A stretch of 64,000 nt of DNA from Ornithodoros turicata (Eukaryota > Arthropoda > Arachnida > Ixodida > Argasidae): assembly GCF_037126465.1 (NCBI RefSeq), contig NC_088201.1, forward strand, positions 27,140,550 through 27,204,549, written 5' to 3'. Position 1 is the stretch's first letter; the number at the start of each line of letters is the position of its first letter. The position numbers were made by a program, and so were the translations under genes. Below are positions 10,591 to 22,275 of the stretch, one piece after another. The notes under the pieces are model-generated. The model did not search any database and had not been told where the DNA came from. It worked only from the letters and a program-made list of their open reading frames with translations.

Positions 10591-10729
10591 TATAATATAT
10601 TCTTTTTGCATTAAAAATGTAAATAACCAGAGTCAAAAGTGGAACAGGATAAAAGTGGAAAATTAAGAAAGCGGAGGAGAGATCCGGGAAAAACTTCTAT
10701 AGTTGGCGCTGAAGTACAACTTTATATTA
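10591..10729. repeat. First unit of an AT/GA-rich tandem repeat
   Basis: A unit of roughly 105-140 bp contains AAAAGTGGAA, a GGAGAG run and CTTCTATAG. It recurs at 11525-11650 and 11651-11757, with a pogo-like element splitting the series after this unit. Confidence 0.75.
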
Positions 10730-11524
10730 CAGTCAACCCTCGATTTATGAACACCCTTCGTTTCTCGAAAAATGGTTCATAAATCGAGGTACAAGGGGCG
10801 CAGAAGAGAAATGGGCTGAAACACGACAGGAAATGAACTAGATTACGTTTATTTCCACATTCACGGTGAATCCAATCAGGGACGGCATTCATATTAACCG
10901 AGGGGTGAGACTGTTTCCAACGGCAGATGTCTCGCTTGTCGCCGGCTGTTACAACTGATCGCTTTCGCTTGGAGCCACGAAGTGTTTCAATCTTCTAGGT
11001 AGGATTGAAACTGAAGGCCGCTCGGCCGTGATAGGTCATCCGGGTAGTAAAGTTTTTCCACTCACAAACCAGGTGAGTCACCTCTGGTAATCCTTGTGTC
11101 TGCGGGACACTGCACGGCTGCTTGATCTTCATTATTTGACAATGAAAAAAATGGCTAGGAAGCAAGCGAGCTGGTGAAGATGATGCATGATGTAAAACCC
11201 CGAGACTAGGGAACACGAACACTTCGTGTTTGTGTCTGTCACTTCGTGTTCCCTAGTCTCGGGGTTTTACATCATGCTTCATTATTTGTTCATCTTTATT
11301 GACGCGATCCCAGTACAGCCCCTTTGTCAACAACCCCGTTCATAAATCGAGGTCATAACACATGTGTTTTTGCGGTTCGTTCCCTGAAAATTCGTTCACA
11401 ATTCGGATATCGAGGGTTCATAAACCGATGGAGAAATACATGGAAAAAGTTTCGTTCCTTGTGACGCCGTTCATAAACCGAGGGAATTCGTAAATCGAGG
11501 GTTCATAAAACGAGGGTTGACTGT
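10730..11524. mobile_element. Tc1/mariner-pogo-type nonautonomous element 1
   Basis: Its inverted ends begin CAGTCAACCCTCG and finish GAGGGTTGACTG. TA dinucleotides at 10728-10729 and 11525-11526 are the target duplication. CTCGATTTATGAAC-like motifs repeat inside both ends. No transposase frame is visible. A 138-bp palindromic retrocopy with its own 12-bp duplication is inserted at 11139-11276. Confidence 0.88.
11139..11276. mobile_element. Short palindromic retrocopy, PLE-like, with 12-bp target duplication
   Basis: CTTCATTATTTG flanks the insert at 11127-11138 and 11277-11288. Inside, the 34-bp arms 11186-11219 and 11242-11276 are inverted copies around a 22-bp spacer. One arm continues into sequence ending in GGCTAGGAAG-type text that also occurs, inverted, at 62861-62971. 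Variable target duplications of 11-12 bp fit retrotransposition. Assignment to Penelope-like elements is inferred only from the inverted head-to-head form. Confidence 0.6.
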
Positions 11525-11757
11525 ATATTCTTTTCGCATCTAAAATGAAAATAACCTTTGTCAAAAGTGGAACAGGAGGAAAAGTGGAAAAGAAGGAAAG
11601 CAGAGGAGAGGTCCGGGAAAAAACTTCTATAGACGGCGCTGAAGTACTTTATAACATATTATTTTTGCATTTAGAATGAAAATAACCTTTGTCAAATGTG
11701 GAAAAGAAGGAAAGCAGAGGAGAGGTCTGAGGAAAACTTCGATAGAACTTCATAATA
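11525..11757. repeat. Second and third units of the AT/GA-rich tandem repeat
   Basis: Units at about 11525-11650 and 11651-11757 match the unit at 10591. Each ends in an AT-rich stretch. The next pogo-like element sits in the stretch after the third unit, equivalent to the site used by the first element. Confidence 0.75.
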
Positions 11758-12524
11758 CAGTCAACCCTCGATTTATGAACACCCTCGGTTCCTCGAAAAA
11801 TCGTTCATAAATCGAGGGATTCATAAATCGAAAATTCAGTTAACTGAGTACTATCGAGCAAATGGAACAGTATTTCCGATTTGGGATCGTGTTTATAATG
11901 CCATATATTGTGTAATTTTGCTTTTGATCATGCCTTCTGCTGTATCAATCTTACAAAGAACAGACGTTAGCGCATTCACACTCTGTTTATTTTGCAATAC
12001 TAAATTGTTTATTTTGCTTTGGACCATGCCTTCCGCTGTGTCAATCTTGGAAAGGAGAGATGTCACCACATTCGCACTGGACTGGTCTCGGATTTCCTCC
12101 GGGATTTTAAGCCTCCGTTTATTAATCTCCGGGTGACAGCGACAACCTTATTCATCAACTGAGGTCAGGAACCGTTGGTCGCACCTTGTACGACCCCGGA
12201 AAACCCGTTTGTTGTTCCGATTTCGAGGGGTTAAGAACCGAGGGTGCAATACCTGGATAACGTTTTGTCCGTTCAGGCGTCATTCATAAGACCACGGAAT
12301 TATTCCTTTGAAGGTTTCTGTTGACCTCGGAACGATCCGTTCATAAATTGAGGGCAAAAACGCTGGGCAACTCCTGGTTGGTTCCCAGGAATTCTGTTCA
12401 TTATTCGAATATCGAGGTTCATAAAACGAGGGAAAAATGAATGGAAAAAGTTTGGTTCCCCGTGCTCGTGTTCATAAAACGAGGAAATTCATAAATCGAA
12501 GGTTCATAAATCGAGGGTTGACTG
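11758..12524. mobile_element. Tc1/mariner-pogo-type nonautonomous element 2
   Basis: It has the same inverted ends as the element at 10730 (CAGTCAACCCTCG) and TA on both sides at 11756-11757 and 12525-12526. Subterminal CATAAATCGAGG motifs repeat. The interior differs from the first copy, so the pair does not look like a simple recent duplication. Confidence 0.88.
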
Positions 12525-12526
12525 TA

Positions 12527-13200
12527 TATTCGTTATAATAATTGTTCAATAATATGCATGATTGCTGGTGTTTAAAATGTTTAGGTCAGGTTCGAACACT
12601 GAAATATGTCACGGCAGTTCAGTTGCATAATTTTGAAACCTTCTTCCTGATTTGTGTTGACACCTACAACACAAGCTGCGACAAATGTTGCTGTTGAGCA
12701 GAAAGACTGAAGGAAATTCAATTTCAATTTCTATTTTTTCGTACAAACAAACAAAGAAACAAACAAACAAACTGAAGGAAATATATGGCTACATGTGAAA
12801 GGTTACGATGAAGGCACTAAACAACGGGAATTGATGAAACGGGAAACGATGGAACGGGAACGATGAAAGCACTAAGCCCAAATGCAAGCAGCTCTGGCAT
12901 AATGAATGTCATTTGTAATGGCACTTTTCAAACAGAATCGGAAAACAATTATACAATAACAAGAGCACGCTGCTATAACTATCAGTAGTACAAAAGAGAA
13001 CAACGCAAAGTTGTTTGTTGTTAACACAAAGAGGTCTCAAAATGTGGATCATTTGTGCAAACTTGGATACTATGCGATTTGGCCTCCTGTGCCGGAGTGC
13101 TTTCCTTGATCTAAAGCATGCTCCGTGCAGAAGGCGCAAGTGTTCAGCAGGTCTGAAATGCTTAAGCTATTGTTTGTTCTGGATAGCACTAGATTTTGTG
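12527..13200. other. Unassigned AT-rich spacer
   Basis: I see no credible gene. A short CAAA-type simple repeat lies near 12745-12770. Short GGGAACGATGAA-type repeats occur near 12830-12865. Short open frames on both strands lack recognisable motifs. Confidence 0.5.
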
Positions 13201-13232
13201 ACCTCAACTTTTCCTACACCTTTTTTCTGCAG

Positions 13233-13320
13233 ACTTTGTACAGGGATGAAGGGAACCCAGCAGTCAAGCAGTGGGTGCGTAAGGTAGTTGGCCTTGCTCT
13301 CCTGCCACCGAAGCTGGGGT
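13233..13320 (+). pseudogene. Possible MULE/FLYWCH transposase-type exon remnant
   Basis: After a CTGCAG that could be a splice acceptor, one frame reads LYRDEGNPAVKQWVRK and then VVGLALLPPK. That resembles the C-terminal helices of MULE-type transposase-related proteins in arthropods. The frame closes soon afterwards and no catalytic part is visible. The family call is from memory of the pattern and is weak. Confidence 0.25.
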
Positions 13321-13599
13321 TGGTGCAGAGAAACGACTGCCCGAATACCAGAGTCCAGTCACAAATATCCTGAGCTTGGATGCTGGCATTTCCCAGCTCA
13401 AGGCCTATTTTGAGCAACTGTGACTTTTCAGCAGCTGCCAGACCTCGCTGTGGAACTACTATGTGGATACGGATGACCTGAGGACGACCAGCCATGCGGA
13501 AGGCCAGCACAACTCCCGCAATGCTAAACTGTGGTGTCAACCAAGGATGGCGCTGGGGAAGTCTATGGCAAACTGCCAAAGGGTTAGCACCCAGGTGAG

Positions 13600-14800
13600 C
13601 GACACTTGATGTAAAAACTTCTTGTACTCATCTCCACAGGATCTAGGGAGCAAAAGTTAACATGACTAAAGCTAGGCCTCGACCATTTCTTTAATCCTGA
13701 CTAATCCTGTAGCTGTGGCAGTAGAGTACAGGAAAAAGGTCCATAAACTGAGAACATGACTGTCGTCTTCTGGGGTTCTAGAAAAAATGATCCCGGAAAA
13801 AATGGTCCCTGGTTGCGTAGGCGGAAATAATGGTCCCGCGGGGTTCCGTGCGCACGAAAATACAGGAGCTGTGGATAGCGGATGAAACGGATCATAGCCG
13901 ACCAAGTGATATCATTCGCCCTCCTGATTTGTTGACATTAGGACACGAACGTTTTTTTTTGTATTTATTAACACTGATGTTAATGGACAATAAAAGCTGC
14001 ACGCCATTCATAAAAGGGATATCATTCGCTGCATTGGTTGTATTGAGCGGTTTGCGGTCTGTTCCTTCTGTTCCACTATCTCTCCATTTTTATTCAGTGG
14101 AGTACAGACAACGCGACAAGGTTATGAGGCGCTTCTCCAACAACAACAAATAAGTGATGACGATGTAGTTGGATGTTTCGCCGCTGAGGCGGCACCCTAT
14201 TCCATTGCTTGAGGGGAAGATGATCGTGAATGACGATGAATGTTCAGAGTTCACGCAGGAGCCCTGGTGCTGCTAAAAAGGTGATGAGGGCTTGAAGAGC
14301 TCGTAGCTGATGCGCTGGGCTGGGTTGGGGTTGCGCGGAAGTCAGGTTGCACATATGCTTCACTGATAGTCAAAACAGGAATCGGATGCTTGAGTAGAAA
14401 CAATTTGAGGTCCGCTAACTTAGATCGTAGCCCCCTTGCCTCGGTTCTCCAATGTCCTGCTATCGTGTGCGTATTTCTGGCAGATACGATGGATAAATAG
14501 TACTCGCGTTTTTTTTTTATAAAAGGAAGTATTACAGAGCTGTAAGCAAAATGGCACGTTACCTTCTGTATTCGTACCAATAAAATAAAGCGCCATATAA
14601 ACGCTTCAAACAGTTCACTAACCTGAGGCTCCAACTTCACGCTCGCTGTACATGGGGGCCGTCGGATGTAGTCCATGAGAAATTGATGTTCTGAGGCTGG
14701 AACACATAGAAAGGACAAATACATACAAAGCCTCAAAATGCCTAAGAAATTAATGATGAAATGATGCGGTCCCCAAGTCGACCTGGATGCTTGTATTTTC
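13600..14800. other. Unassigned spacer
   Basis: No gene, RNA or terminal repeat could be supported here. Frames of 60-161 codons on both strands lack domain motifs. T-rich homopolymers lie near 13950 and 14510. Confidence 0.45.
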
Positions 14801-14998
14801 CTATTGTTGGTCAGACACAGGTTTTACAGTTGTCCTCTCATATTTTCGATATCGATGGCCCTTATCTTCAGCAGAAGCGGAGTTGTAAGGGCAATGCAAC
14901 AATGAATGGAAGGGCGTACAGCTTTTACATATTGTCCATACACATCTACACAGAAAAGATGCAGGGGACAATTGTAACACCCGTGTATAACCAATAAC
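14801..14998. mobile_element. Small MITE with about 34-bp imperfect inverted ends
   Basis: The left end reads TATTGTTGGTCAGACACAGG. The right end, reverse-complemented, starts TGTTATTGGTTATACACGGG. The two agree at roughly three quarters of positions, and both lead into a TTGTCC motif. No clear target duplication was found and the superfamily is unknown. Confidence 0.5.
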
Positions 14999-15253
14999 AG
15001 AAAAGTACATTCATAAACCTCTCCCACAACGCGCCACCCAGCAAAACATGCAGACCTAGTGGGAGAAGTGGCACTATGGAAGCTAGAGTATTCTACGGTA
15101 GGTGTACCACAGATTCTAGCCACCGCAGTGGCGCGGAACAAAACAAAACTATAGCGAGAACGACGCGTTCCATTGACGTCGGTCGTCCTGGCACGTGAAC
15201 GCAGCACAACACAGTGCAACGTGGGCTCCGCGGACGGTCGCAGGCATTACACA

Positions 15254-16563
15254 ATGCCGAAAATAAAGGCGACCAGGCAAAGTCTGGTTAATTCGTGCAT
15301 TGAGAGTCTTAACTGCTACACCACTGACGGAGTTGTGGTTCTCTGTCCGTCGTGCGGAAAGCAAGTAAGTACAGAGTTTGCTTCCGCGGGCTCACATTCG
15401 GCAGTTCAGTTCCGTAAGATATTCCTCTGTCTAGCGTAAAAATCGGTCTGCGATTTGCAGGGTCCATGCGAGAAAAATTCTCACCTAGAGCCATGCTGCT
15501 ACAGCCACGCACAAGTTCAATTACACAAAGGACTTTCCGTCGACGTCCCGCCAGAGCTTTCTTAGGGATTGTGCTCAGGACGGAAGGAAGAGTGAACTGC
15601 AGGCCGATTTGTGTACGGCACTTCTTGCAGCAAACATACCGTGGGCGAAGCTCGAGAACACCGTCTTCAAGGCCTTCTTGGAGAAGAACTGCAAGACGAA
15701 AATTCCGTCCGAGTCGACGCTGCGAAAAAATTATTTGGGCTGCACTTACGAAGGAGTACTGGGTGCCATTCGGTCTGAAATAGGAGAGTCCTGCATCTGG
15801 ATTGGGGTGGACGAGACGACGGATGGTGGCCAATAGTTAAATCCAGATCAAAGCAGCCGCCCATATCCTGCAAGCCACTTGAAAAGACAAACGGCGACAC
15901 GGTGGCTTACTTTGTCAACGCTTTCATGAAAGTTGTGCATCCATCTGGAGTTAAGGATGACAAAGTGTTGCTTCTCTACACTGATGCTGCAGCATACCTG
16001 CACCGCGCCGCAACATTGCTAAAAGATTCTATCACAGAGTGATTCACGTCACCTGTCTCGCGCACGCTTTGCATCGTGTTGCAGACGAAATTAGGAACAG
16101 TTTCACAGACGTGAATAAACTGATTTCATCCGTAAAGAAGGTGTTTCTGAAGGCCCCTGCAAGGGTGAAGGCCTTCGAAGACAGACTGCCTGACACCCCG
16201 CTTGCCCCCGAACCGATTTTGACGCGTTGGGGCATAATGCTGAGAGCGGTTGAGTACCTCCACACGAACTTTGACGGACTTTGCGCGGTTATACAGCACT
16301 TCTCGAGGGAAGAGTATCGATAGCCTGAAACGCGCCCAAGACATCTTACAATTGACCACGATTCCTGCTGAGCTTGCGTACATTTCAGCTAGCTACGCTT
16401 TCATCGCCGGCAGCATCACGCGTCTGGAGGCATCCGGCCAAGCTTTGTGCGATGCTCTTGCTATAGTGTCTGACGCACAAAGGCGAATCGACACCGTGCC
16501 AGTAGGTCCTGTCAATGATAGAGTTGCGCAAAAACTACAGTATGTACTTGACAGAAACCTGTG
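15254..16563 (+). pseudogene. hAT/CGGBP1-like transposase-derived pseudogene with an intron
   Basis: The opening segment reads MPKIKATRQS and leads to a zinc-finger-like CPSCGKQ. It is followed by a GTAAGT donor at about 15364 and a TTTGCAG acceptor ending at 15460. Later segments read NIPWAKLEN, STLRKNYLGC, IWIGVDETTD and VTCLAHALHRVADEI, then KVFLKAPARVKAF and ILTRWG. These are hallmarks of the hAT-derived CGG-repeat-binding protein-like family that is multiplied in tick genomes. Several frameshifts (near 15555 and 16035) and a stop after DETTDGGQ break the frame. The family identification is from remembered motifs. Confidence 0.7.
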
Positions 16564-16589
16564 ATTTAAAACTTTGCTGTCAGTGGCTG

Positions 16590-16970
16590 CCGTACAAGGT
16601 GAAAATCTGAACTGGAATCCGAAGTGGATCCATTTGCATGTCAAAGTGGTTTAAAGTGGAACAAACTGTTTCTGGTTCAGAGTGAAGTGGTTCCACTTGA
16701 TTGCAAAGTGGTTTCTAACTGACTTCACCCGGTTACCAGCTGAACTGGATGTGCCTACCACCTGGTTCCACTTGACTGCCAAGTGGTCTCCAACTGGTTT
16801 TGCATCGGCTCCAGTTGAACTGGATGTGCTTCCATCTGGTTCCACTTCACTGCCAAGTGGTTTCCAAGTGGTTTAACCTAGGCTCCAGTTGAACTGGACG
16901 TGCCTACCATCTAGTTCCAGAGTGCGAAGTGGATAAGGTAGTCCCACTTTGCTGGCAAGTGGATTTGTCC
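16590..16970. repeat. About 75-bp tandem repeat, roughly four or five copies
   Basis: GAACTGGATGTGC-type anchors recur at 16742, 16817 and 16891. Between them, CTGGTTCCACTT and CAAGTGGT motifs alternate. The array follows directly after the hAT-like pseudogene and may be its tail or an independent minisatellite. Confidence 0.8.
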
Positions 16971-17419
16971 CAGGTTCACTGTAATTTTCACACCTGCCCT
17001 AGAAATATGCGAATCTTCACCGGAGTGAATTGAAGACGCACTGCATTCCTTGCAGTTGCATACAGCTGCTCCAGTAGTATGTGCAGGTATGCCCACCGGG
17101 CATTTTTGCAAGACAAATGATACTCTTAATTTACATTTCACAATATACCAATCGCTTACGGTCCTACCGCAATTCGCCCAAGTTACTTTTTCGTCGGTAA
17201 ATATACCAGAAACATTCGCGCAGCGTACCGAAATCGAACTTTGCGTAATATTCACTTGAGTACAATTAGCGGGAACCTTATTCACGTGACCATTGAGACG
17301 AAGGGCGATATACTCAATTTTATTGGGCCTAAAATGGAACTTTTATTGCCTAAATCGGTACTTTTTCTGCCTATAATAGGCACCAAAAACAGCCTTTTTT
17401 AGTGCCTAAACATCCGAGG
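16971..17419. other. Unassigned spacer with a short GCCTAAA-type inverted motif
   Basis: No gene is visible. Around 17320-17410, TTGGGCCTAAAA and TAGTGCCTAAAC motifs recur in inverted and direct form. A related AGTGCC/GCCTAAA stretch lies at 23300-23400, so this may be the end of a dispersed repeat. Confidence 0.4.
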
Positions 17420-17710
17420 TCTACGATGACACACACGGCCAACTGTTGACCTCTTGCAGAATTCCCCAGGCTAGGCCCTTCTCCGTCTTTGTTGCCCTGT
17501 GATTGTTAAAGACGGGTTGGAAAATCCTGTATTTTCACAACCTTCACGTAGCGCCGTGAACATTCGACGAAAGTAATGAGTAATGCCACCCTGCATTACT
17601 CAGTCAAAATGTAATGCATTACCATTACTCATTACTTGCTGGCAAAATGTAATCCATCGCCATTGCTCAAACACAATGCATTACTGGTAATGCATTACTC
17701 TCCACCTCTG
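17420..17710. mobile_element. Truncated copy of the hAT family at 44803
   Basis: The segment aligns with about 45605-45944 and shares the interspersed TAATGCATTACC and CATTACTTGCTGGC motifs. It ends in the same CCACCTCTG terminus at 17710. The opposite end is missing, so it is a one-ended fossil. Confidence 0.75.
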
Positions 17711-18107
17711 GCCGCAAAGCGGTTCATCTGGCCAGCAGATCAGCACCTACTGCAGTTATCTCAATCGTTCCAAAGCACGTGACCCCCAGACGGGTAACGA
17801 GCGCTGTCCTTTCTGCACTTTTGGTCCCCGCTTTTCGTTTTTGGCTCATTTGCATAGCAAAATTCGGCAATGGATATTTCAACGTACGTGCTCGTTTCAG
17901 GATTTTAAAAAATCGAATGGCTTTCGACGAGTACTGTCCCCAATTCTGCTATCTTACTTTTGTCCGAAAGCCCTCAATACGCCATGCAAGTAGGACAGAC
18001 TTTCGCGCAGCCCCTCAGCTTTTCCCTTTAGCCCTGTGCAGGTTGGAACGGACTCACTGAATCGCTCCCAAATAAAGTACCAAAACAACTACACGTGAGG
18101 TCCACGT
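17711..18107. other. Unassigned spacer
   Basis: The longest frame, 93 codons on the plus strand from 17779, has no recognisable domain. I see nothing else to support. Confidence 0.4.
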
Positions 18108-18262
18108 GGACTAGCGCTCGTGGCTTAGTGATTAAGATGACGGCATTCCACTTCGAGACTGGGAGGTGACTCGGGTTGGAATCCGGGCGACAGCTGTGCT
18201 GTCACAGTCCCAGGATACACTATCCCACTGCGCTGCGTTAGTCGTGACGTTGCCCACCTGAG
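18108..18262 (+). repeat. Decayed tRNA-derived SINE
   Basis: TGGCTTAGTGATTAAGATG resembles an A box. GGTTGGAATCC resembles a B box with one change. The motifs GACTGGGAGGTG and GGCTGTGCTG-like text are shared with the SINE at 49790. No long A tail is visible. Confidence 0.55.
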
Positions 18263-20583
18263 CGTGGCCGACTACGGCAAGCAGATCCACCACTTGGCTT
18301 CATCTTTTTCACCATAGTGCATGTTGTGGCTCCTCTGCGAATGTCCCGTTATTGCTGCTTTCTGAGGGCGTTTATGTTTATTCGCTCGGGGGTGCTCGGA
18401 CTCATAGCGAATACACGGCTCGGAGCGCCTCCGATCGAATAAACATAAACGCCCGGTATACAGGCGCTTTGTCACATGCTTTCTCCAGCCTTTTCGTCCT
18501 CTCATGCGCAGGGACGCACTTGCATAGCGTATTAAAGAGCTAATTAATGAATTTATTTTCGGTAAATATTCATCTAGCAGTTACATATTCTCTTCGGGAG
18601 AATGTCCGCCTGGGCGTATATCTCGTCTGTTAAAACGGCGTGTTTGCTACTCTCATAGTTTTTTGAAGTGTATATATATATATATATATATATATAAATC
18701 TGGCGCAGCCAAAAACACCCTGTGTAGCTATTCGCTTCGTGTTTGTTTTGGTTACTTATCTATCCTCTTCCTATTAGCTTCGGTTTTAAAATGACTGTTC
18801 GCACAGGCCTATTCACGATGTCAGCAATACCCACGTGAGATGTGGGCTTAATTCTATTATTAAATCAGCGAAGCAGAAAAGTATACTTCCCAAGGTTTCA
18901 AGAATAATAAAAGCATTGTGTGACAGTTTTAATTGACATTTCGCTTCAGTAGGGCAACAAGCAACTTTCCTCAGGTTTTGTTCGTGGCTGTTCACGTGCT
19001 CCAGCAAGGCCGGGACAGCCCCGTCTGAGAGGCGTTCAATCCCGTTGTCCCGTCCTTTTTGGCTCAGTGAAGCAACATCCCCCACTTTTACGGATGGCGA
19101 ATACTTTCAGAATGAGTATGACTCAAGGAAACCAAAACAACGTTTATTCCTCACTACGCTCAGTATTAAAAAAGAAAAACATACCGTGAAAATACTTGAT
19201 TTCATGGAATGCAATTCATTGCTGCGTCTGTTGTCACATTCACGAGCATCTTCTTTAGACAATGAGTACGCGCAATCTTTGATGTCGCTGAATTTAGAGC
19301 GCTTGCGGAACGTCGTCCGGAGCAACCTTCCGCTATTGTTTTGAAATGGCGAAAACGCGTGCGTGCATTTTGAAAGTTCCCCAGAAAAGATCTGTTCTTT
19401 TACGTTCAACTGAATCTAGCAGCAGTGTTCATTTCTGTGCTGCGTGTTTTTTCTGTTGTGCATGGAGGTCGTGTGGTTCATCACCTCAAGACAAGCAGAT
19501 GACGGCGGAAAAGGCTATGTCCGTAAGTCCCATCGTTTCTTCGTTCTGGGCCAGAGACACCACACCGGTCCTAACGAATTGGCCGCTGTGGCGGCGTTGT
19601 TTACCTTCCACAATCAAGCACGGGCAGACATTTCGTTCTAATGATCAAACATTCCAACAGCCGTGAGTGCACTGATGCGAGCTAGTTGGTTTGGTCATAC
19701 TGAGAAGCAATAGAATGGAACATAGAAGCAAGTCACATCAAGGAAAGCGGTGTTGGATGTGTCAGCTCCCCACCTATAGACTTTACGAAAAGGGAAACGC
19801 AATTTTGGAGGCTCGTGACAGAATCCGCGACAACAGGAATACAGCGTAGTTACAAAGATTGACGTAGCAGGAAATACATTCACTTGTTAAAGGTGTTTGT
19901 GTCAAGTGGACCTGTCCTTGTTCCCTTCATTATGATGTTCTCCATGGCCGTGCCTATAGAAAGGCAGATAAAGAAAAGATGGAAAATTGTAGATCGATAT
20001 TATCGGTACCTAGTGTTGTAAATACGGTTGTCCAAAAAAGTCTCAGCAGTCTTCCTCTATGTCTTCAGTTTTCCTCTAAGAAATATAATGTACATAGTAA
20101 GGCATATAGCATGGTTTTCGAAGCGGGGTGTCAACTGCGTCAGTAGTTCTTGCTCTTAGCATAGGCGTACCGAGTGGGAGACCGAGCCACAGCTTCCATT
20201 TTTCCAAAGTTATCTCTCATCCCGCGCTATGTATATTACCATTCATGTACCTTTACCAGTAACTGTTGGCGTTCCCTCGGGATCACGGGTTTCGGTCCTT
20301 CACTGTTTTCACTTTGCGTGGCTGCTCTTCCTTTGATCTCTACCAAACTGTCCATTTCTATTTATGGATATGAGACACATTTTTTCCTATTATTCTGAAA
20401 ACACTACAGATGTAGCGCGGACTGTCTAGTGATGCAGAAAAGTTCGTCTGCCGCTTTATCGTAAATCATATTTGTCGTTCAGTATGAGCACTTTATTTGT
20501 AACTCGTCGGATCAAGATTAATGTCACAATTCGGACTAAGTGTATTGAAGTAGTGAATATAAGTGAACGAGATTAATTATTTT
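18263..20583. other. Unassigned spacer with a (TA)n tract
   Basis: An uninterrupted TA run lies near 18669-18697. A short inverted repeat of CGTTTATGTTTATTCG-type sequence lies at about 18369-18452. Frames of about 100 codons at 19045-19409 on both strands have no recognisable motifs. No gene could be supported. Confidence 0.45.
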
Positions 20584-20882
20584 GTAGTTACCAGGGATGC
20601 GCAGTAGTTAACTACTTGTAGTAAAACTAGTGCATGTTAGTTAAAAGTAGTTAGAAACTACTTGCAAAAATGATAGTTACAACTACTAGTTAAACTTATT
20701 TTTTTAGTTAACTACAGCAGTTAGGTTACAGCGGGCTACAACTACTTCGCATTTTCACTTACCCTTCCGTGTGCTTCAGGGCCTTAGCACAGCACGCACT
20801 GACATCATTTTCTGTTTCAAATGCACATGAGCAGAAAGTACGTCTTTTGTGTTAATCAGAAGACATAACGATCGACACAGAC

Positions 20883-22275
20883 CCCAGTAAACCACAAACA
20901 TCTCGGCGATGTCCGTGCAATATCTTGAAAAAGATATTTGGATATCCCAGTGCTTATTTCAGAGAGCCTGTAGACGTCACATGTACGTCCAGGAGACTTA
21001 ATTTGTCTTACGGTTCTCCACATCCCAGTAACGTCGCACAGACGACACCACAGGATATTTGGATATTCCCAAGATGTGGTTAAATCCCTGAGCTTGTGTC
21101 AAGGTTTGATGAGCTCTGTACGGAACGGTGCCATACCCCACCCCCTAATTGGGCAGTAGGGTAACCGGGGCGGAAACCAATTGAATATCCCACAATACAT
21201 CAAGACAAACCTTTCCAGGAACAGTACTGCAAGCAGTACTGCCCCGCAACCGCAACACGGTCAACCAAAGCAGACCGCGTTAACCAAGGTGCTCTCACCC
21301 TAGTACAGTAGGCTCCCTTTTGACCTCATCTGAAGGATCAGGAAAAGATCTTCCCGGAACAGCACCGCAAGCGGTACTGCCCCGACGACCTTGTTATCGG
21401 CCGCGCGTTCAAAGACACGGCCCACCCAGGGGCGGACCGCGTTATCAAGGGGCCCTTCTCCAAATACGAAGGACCGGCTCCCTTTCGCCTCCCTCCACCA
21501 CGAAAGATCCTTGCCCAAAGGCGAAAGATCAATACGCGGATTTGAAGGGAGACCAGAGAGCAGAGACCAGAGACCAGGGAGATCTGAAGGAAGACCAGAG
21601 CAAATGTATAGAGCATATACTGAAATACAAGATGTTGATGGCATGTTCGTTAAGTGTATTGGGGCGTGAAACATTTGCAACGGTGAGGGGGTGCGAGTTT
21701 GCAAATAACATGTCTATCTGCAGTGTCAAGGTATACCCAATAGCGTTTCTAACATGCCTTCATGTCAAATACCGTGTTTTCAATTCAAACTATTGTCTAT
21801 AATGTGATTATCTGCTTTGTGGAGCTGTAAAAGTGATCGAATTCCTGTGTTATATGACTAGTGTTGCACACAGACAAGTGTTTTGAAAGGGCAGCAGCAC
21901 GCCGACGATAGAAATACATAACGATTTTACTAGTCCTCCATGTCTAGTTTTATCTTGCTCTCAACACAAGAAAAAAGTTGCTGTCGGAACATGTCACAAA
22001 CGTCACAAATTTATCCGTATATCTCCAAACGACGTCCTAGCGACGTTCCTGTGACGTCCAATCCATGGATATGTCTGAGATCTGCAGGCTACTTCCTTCC
22101 AAACATCCAAAGCGCGATATCTTGCAGCCGTATCTGCGACATGAGATATTTACCGAGTAAAACCGAAACGCGAATGTCGTTCTGGGACGTCCCATGAGTA
22201 TCGCATGGATATCCGGATATTCAGGACGTTAGCGACCATGTAGGGATGTCCTGGGGATATTAATGGTTTACTGGG
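20883..22275. mobile_element. Nested DNA transposon with CCCAGTAAACCA ends
   Basis: CCCAGTAAACCA at 20883 and its reverse complement ending at 22275 form the inverted termini. AC on both sides is a possible 2-bp duplication. Subterminal regions carry repeated ACGTCC, GGATAT and GATATCC motifs. These link it to the element at 24154-25630. A composite repeat (21205-21595) sits in the middle. Confidence 0.65.
21205..21595 (+). repeat. Dispersed repeat with CCGGAACAGCACCGCAAGC core
   Basis: Bases 21341-21595 match 32694-32911 closely, including CAAAGACACGGCCCACCCAG and GAAAGATCAATACGCGGA. A more diverged version precedes it at 21205-21330. A shorter third copy lies at about 32930-32981. The core contains a GCACCGCAAGCGGTACTGC hairpin. 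The class of repeat is unknown. Confidence 0.75.
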
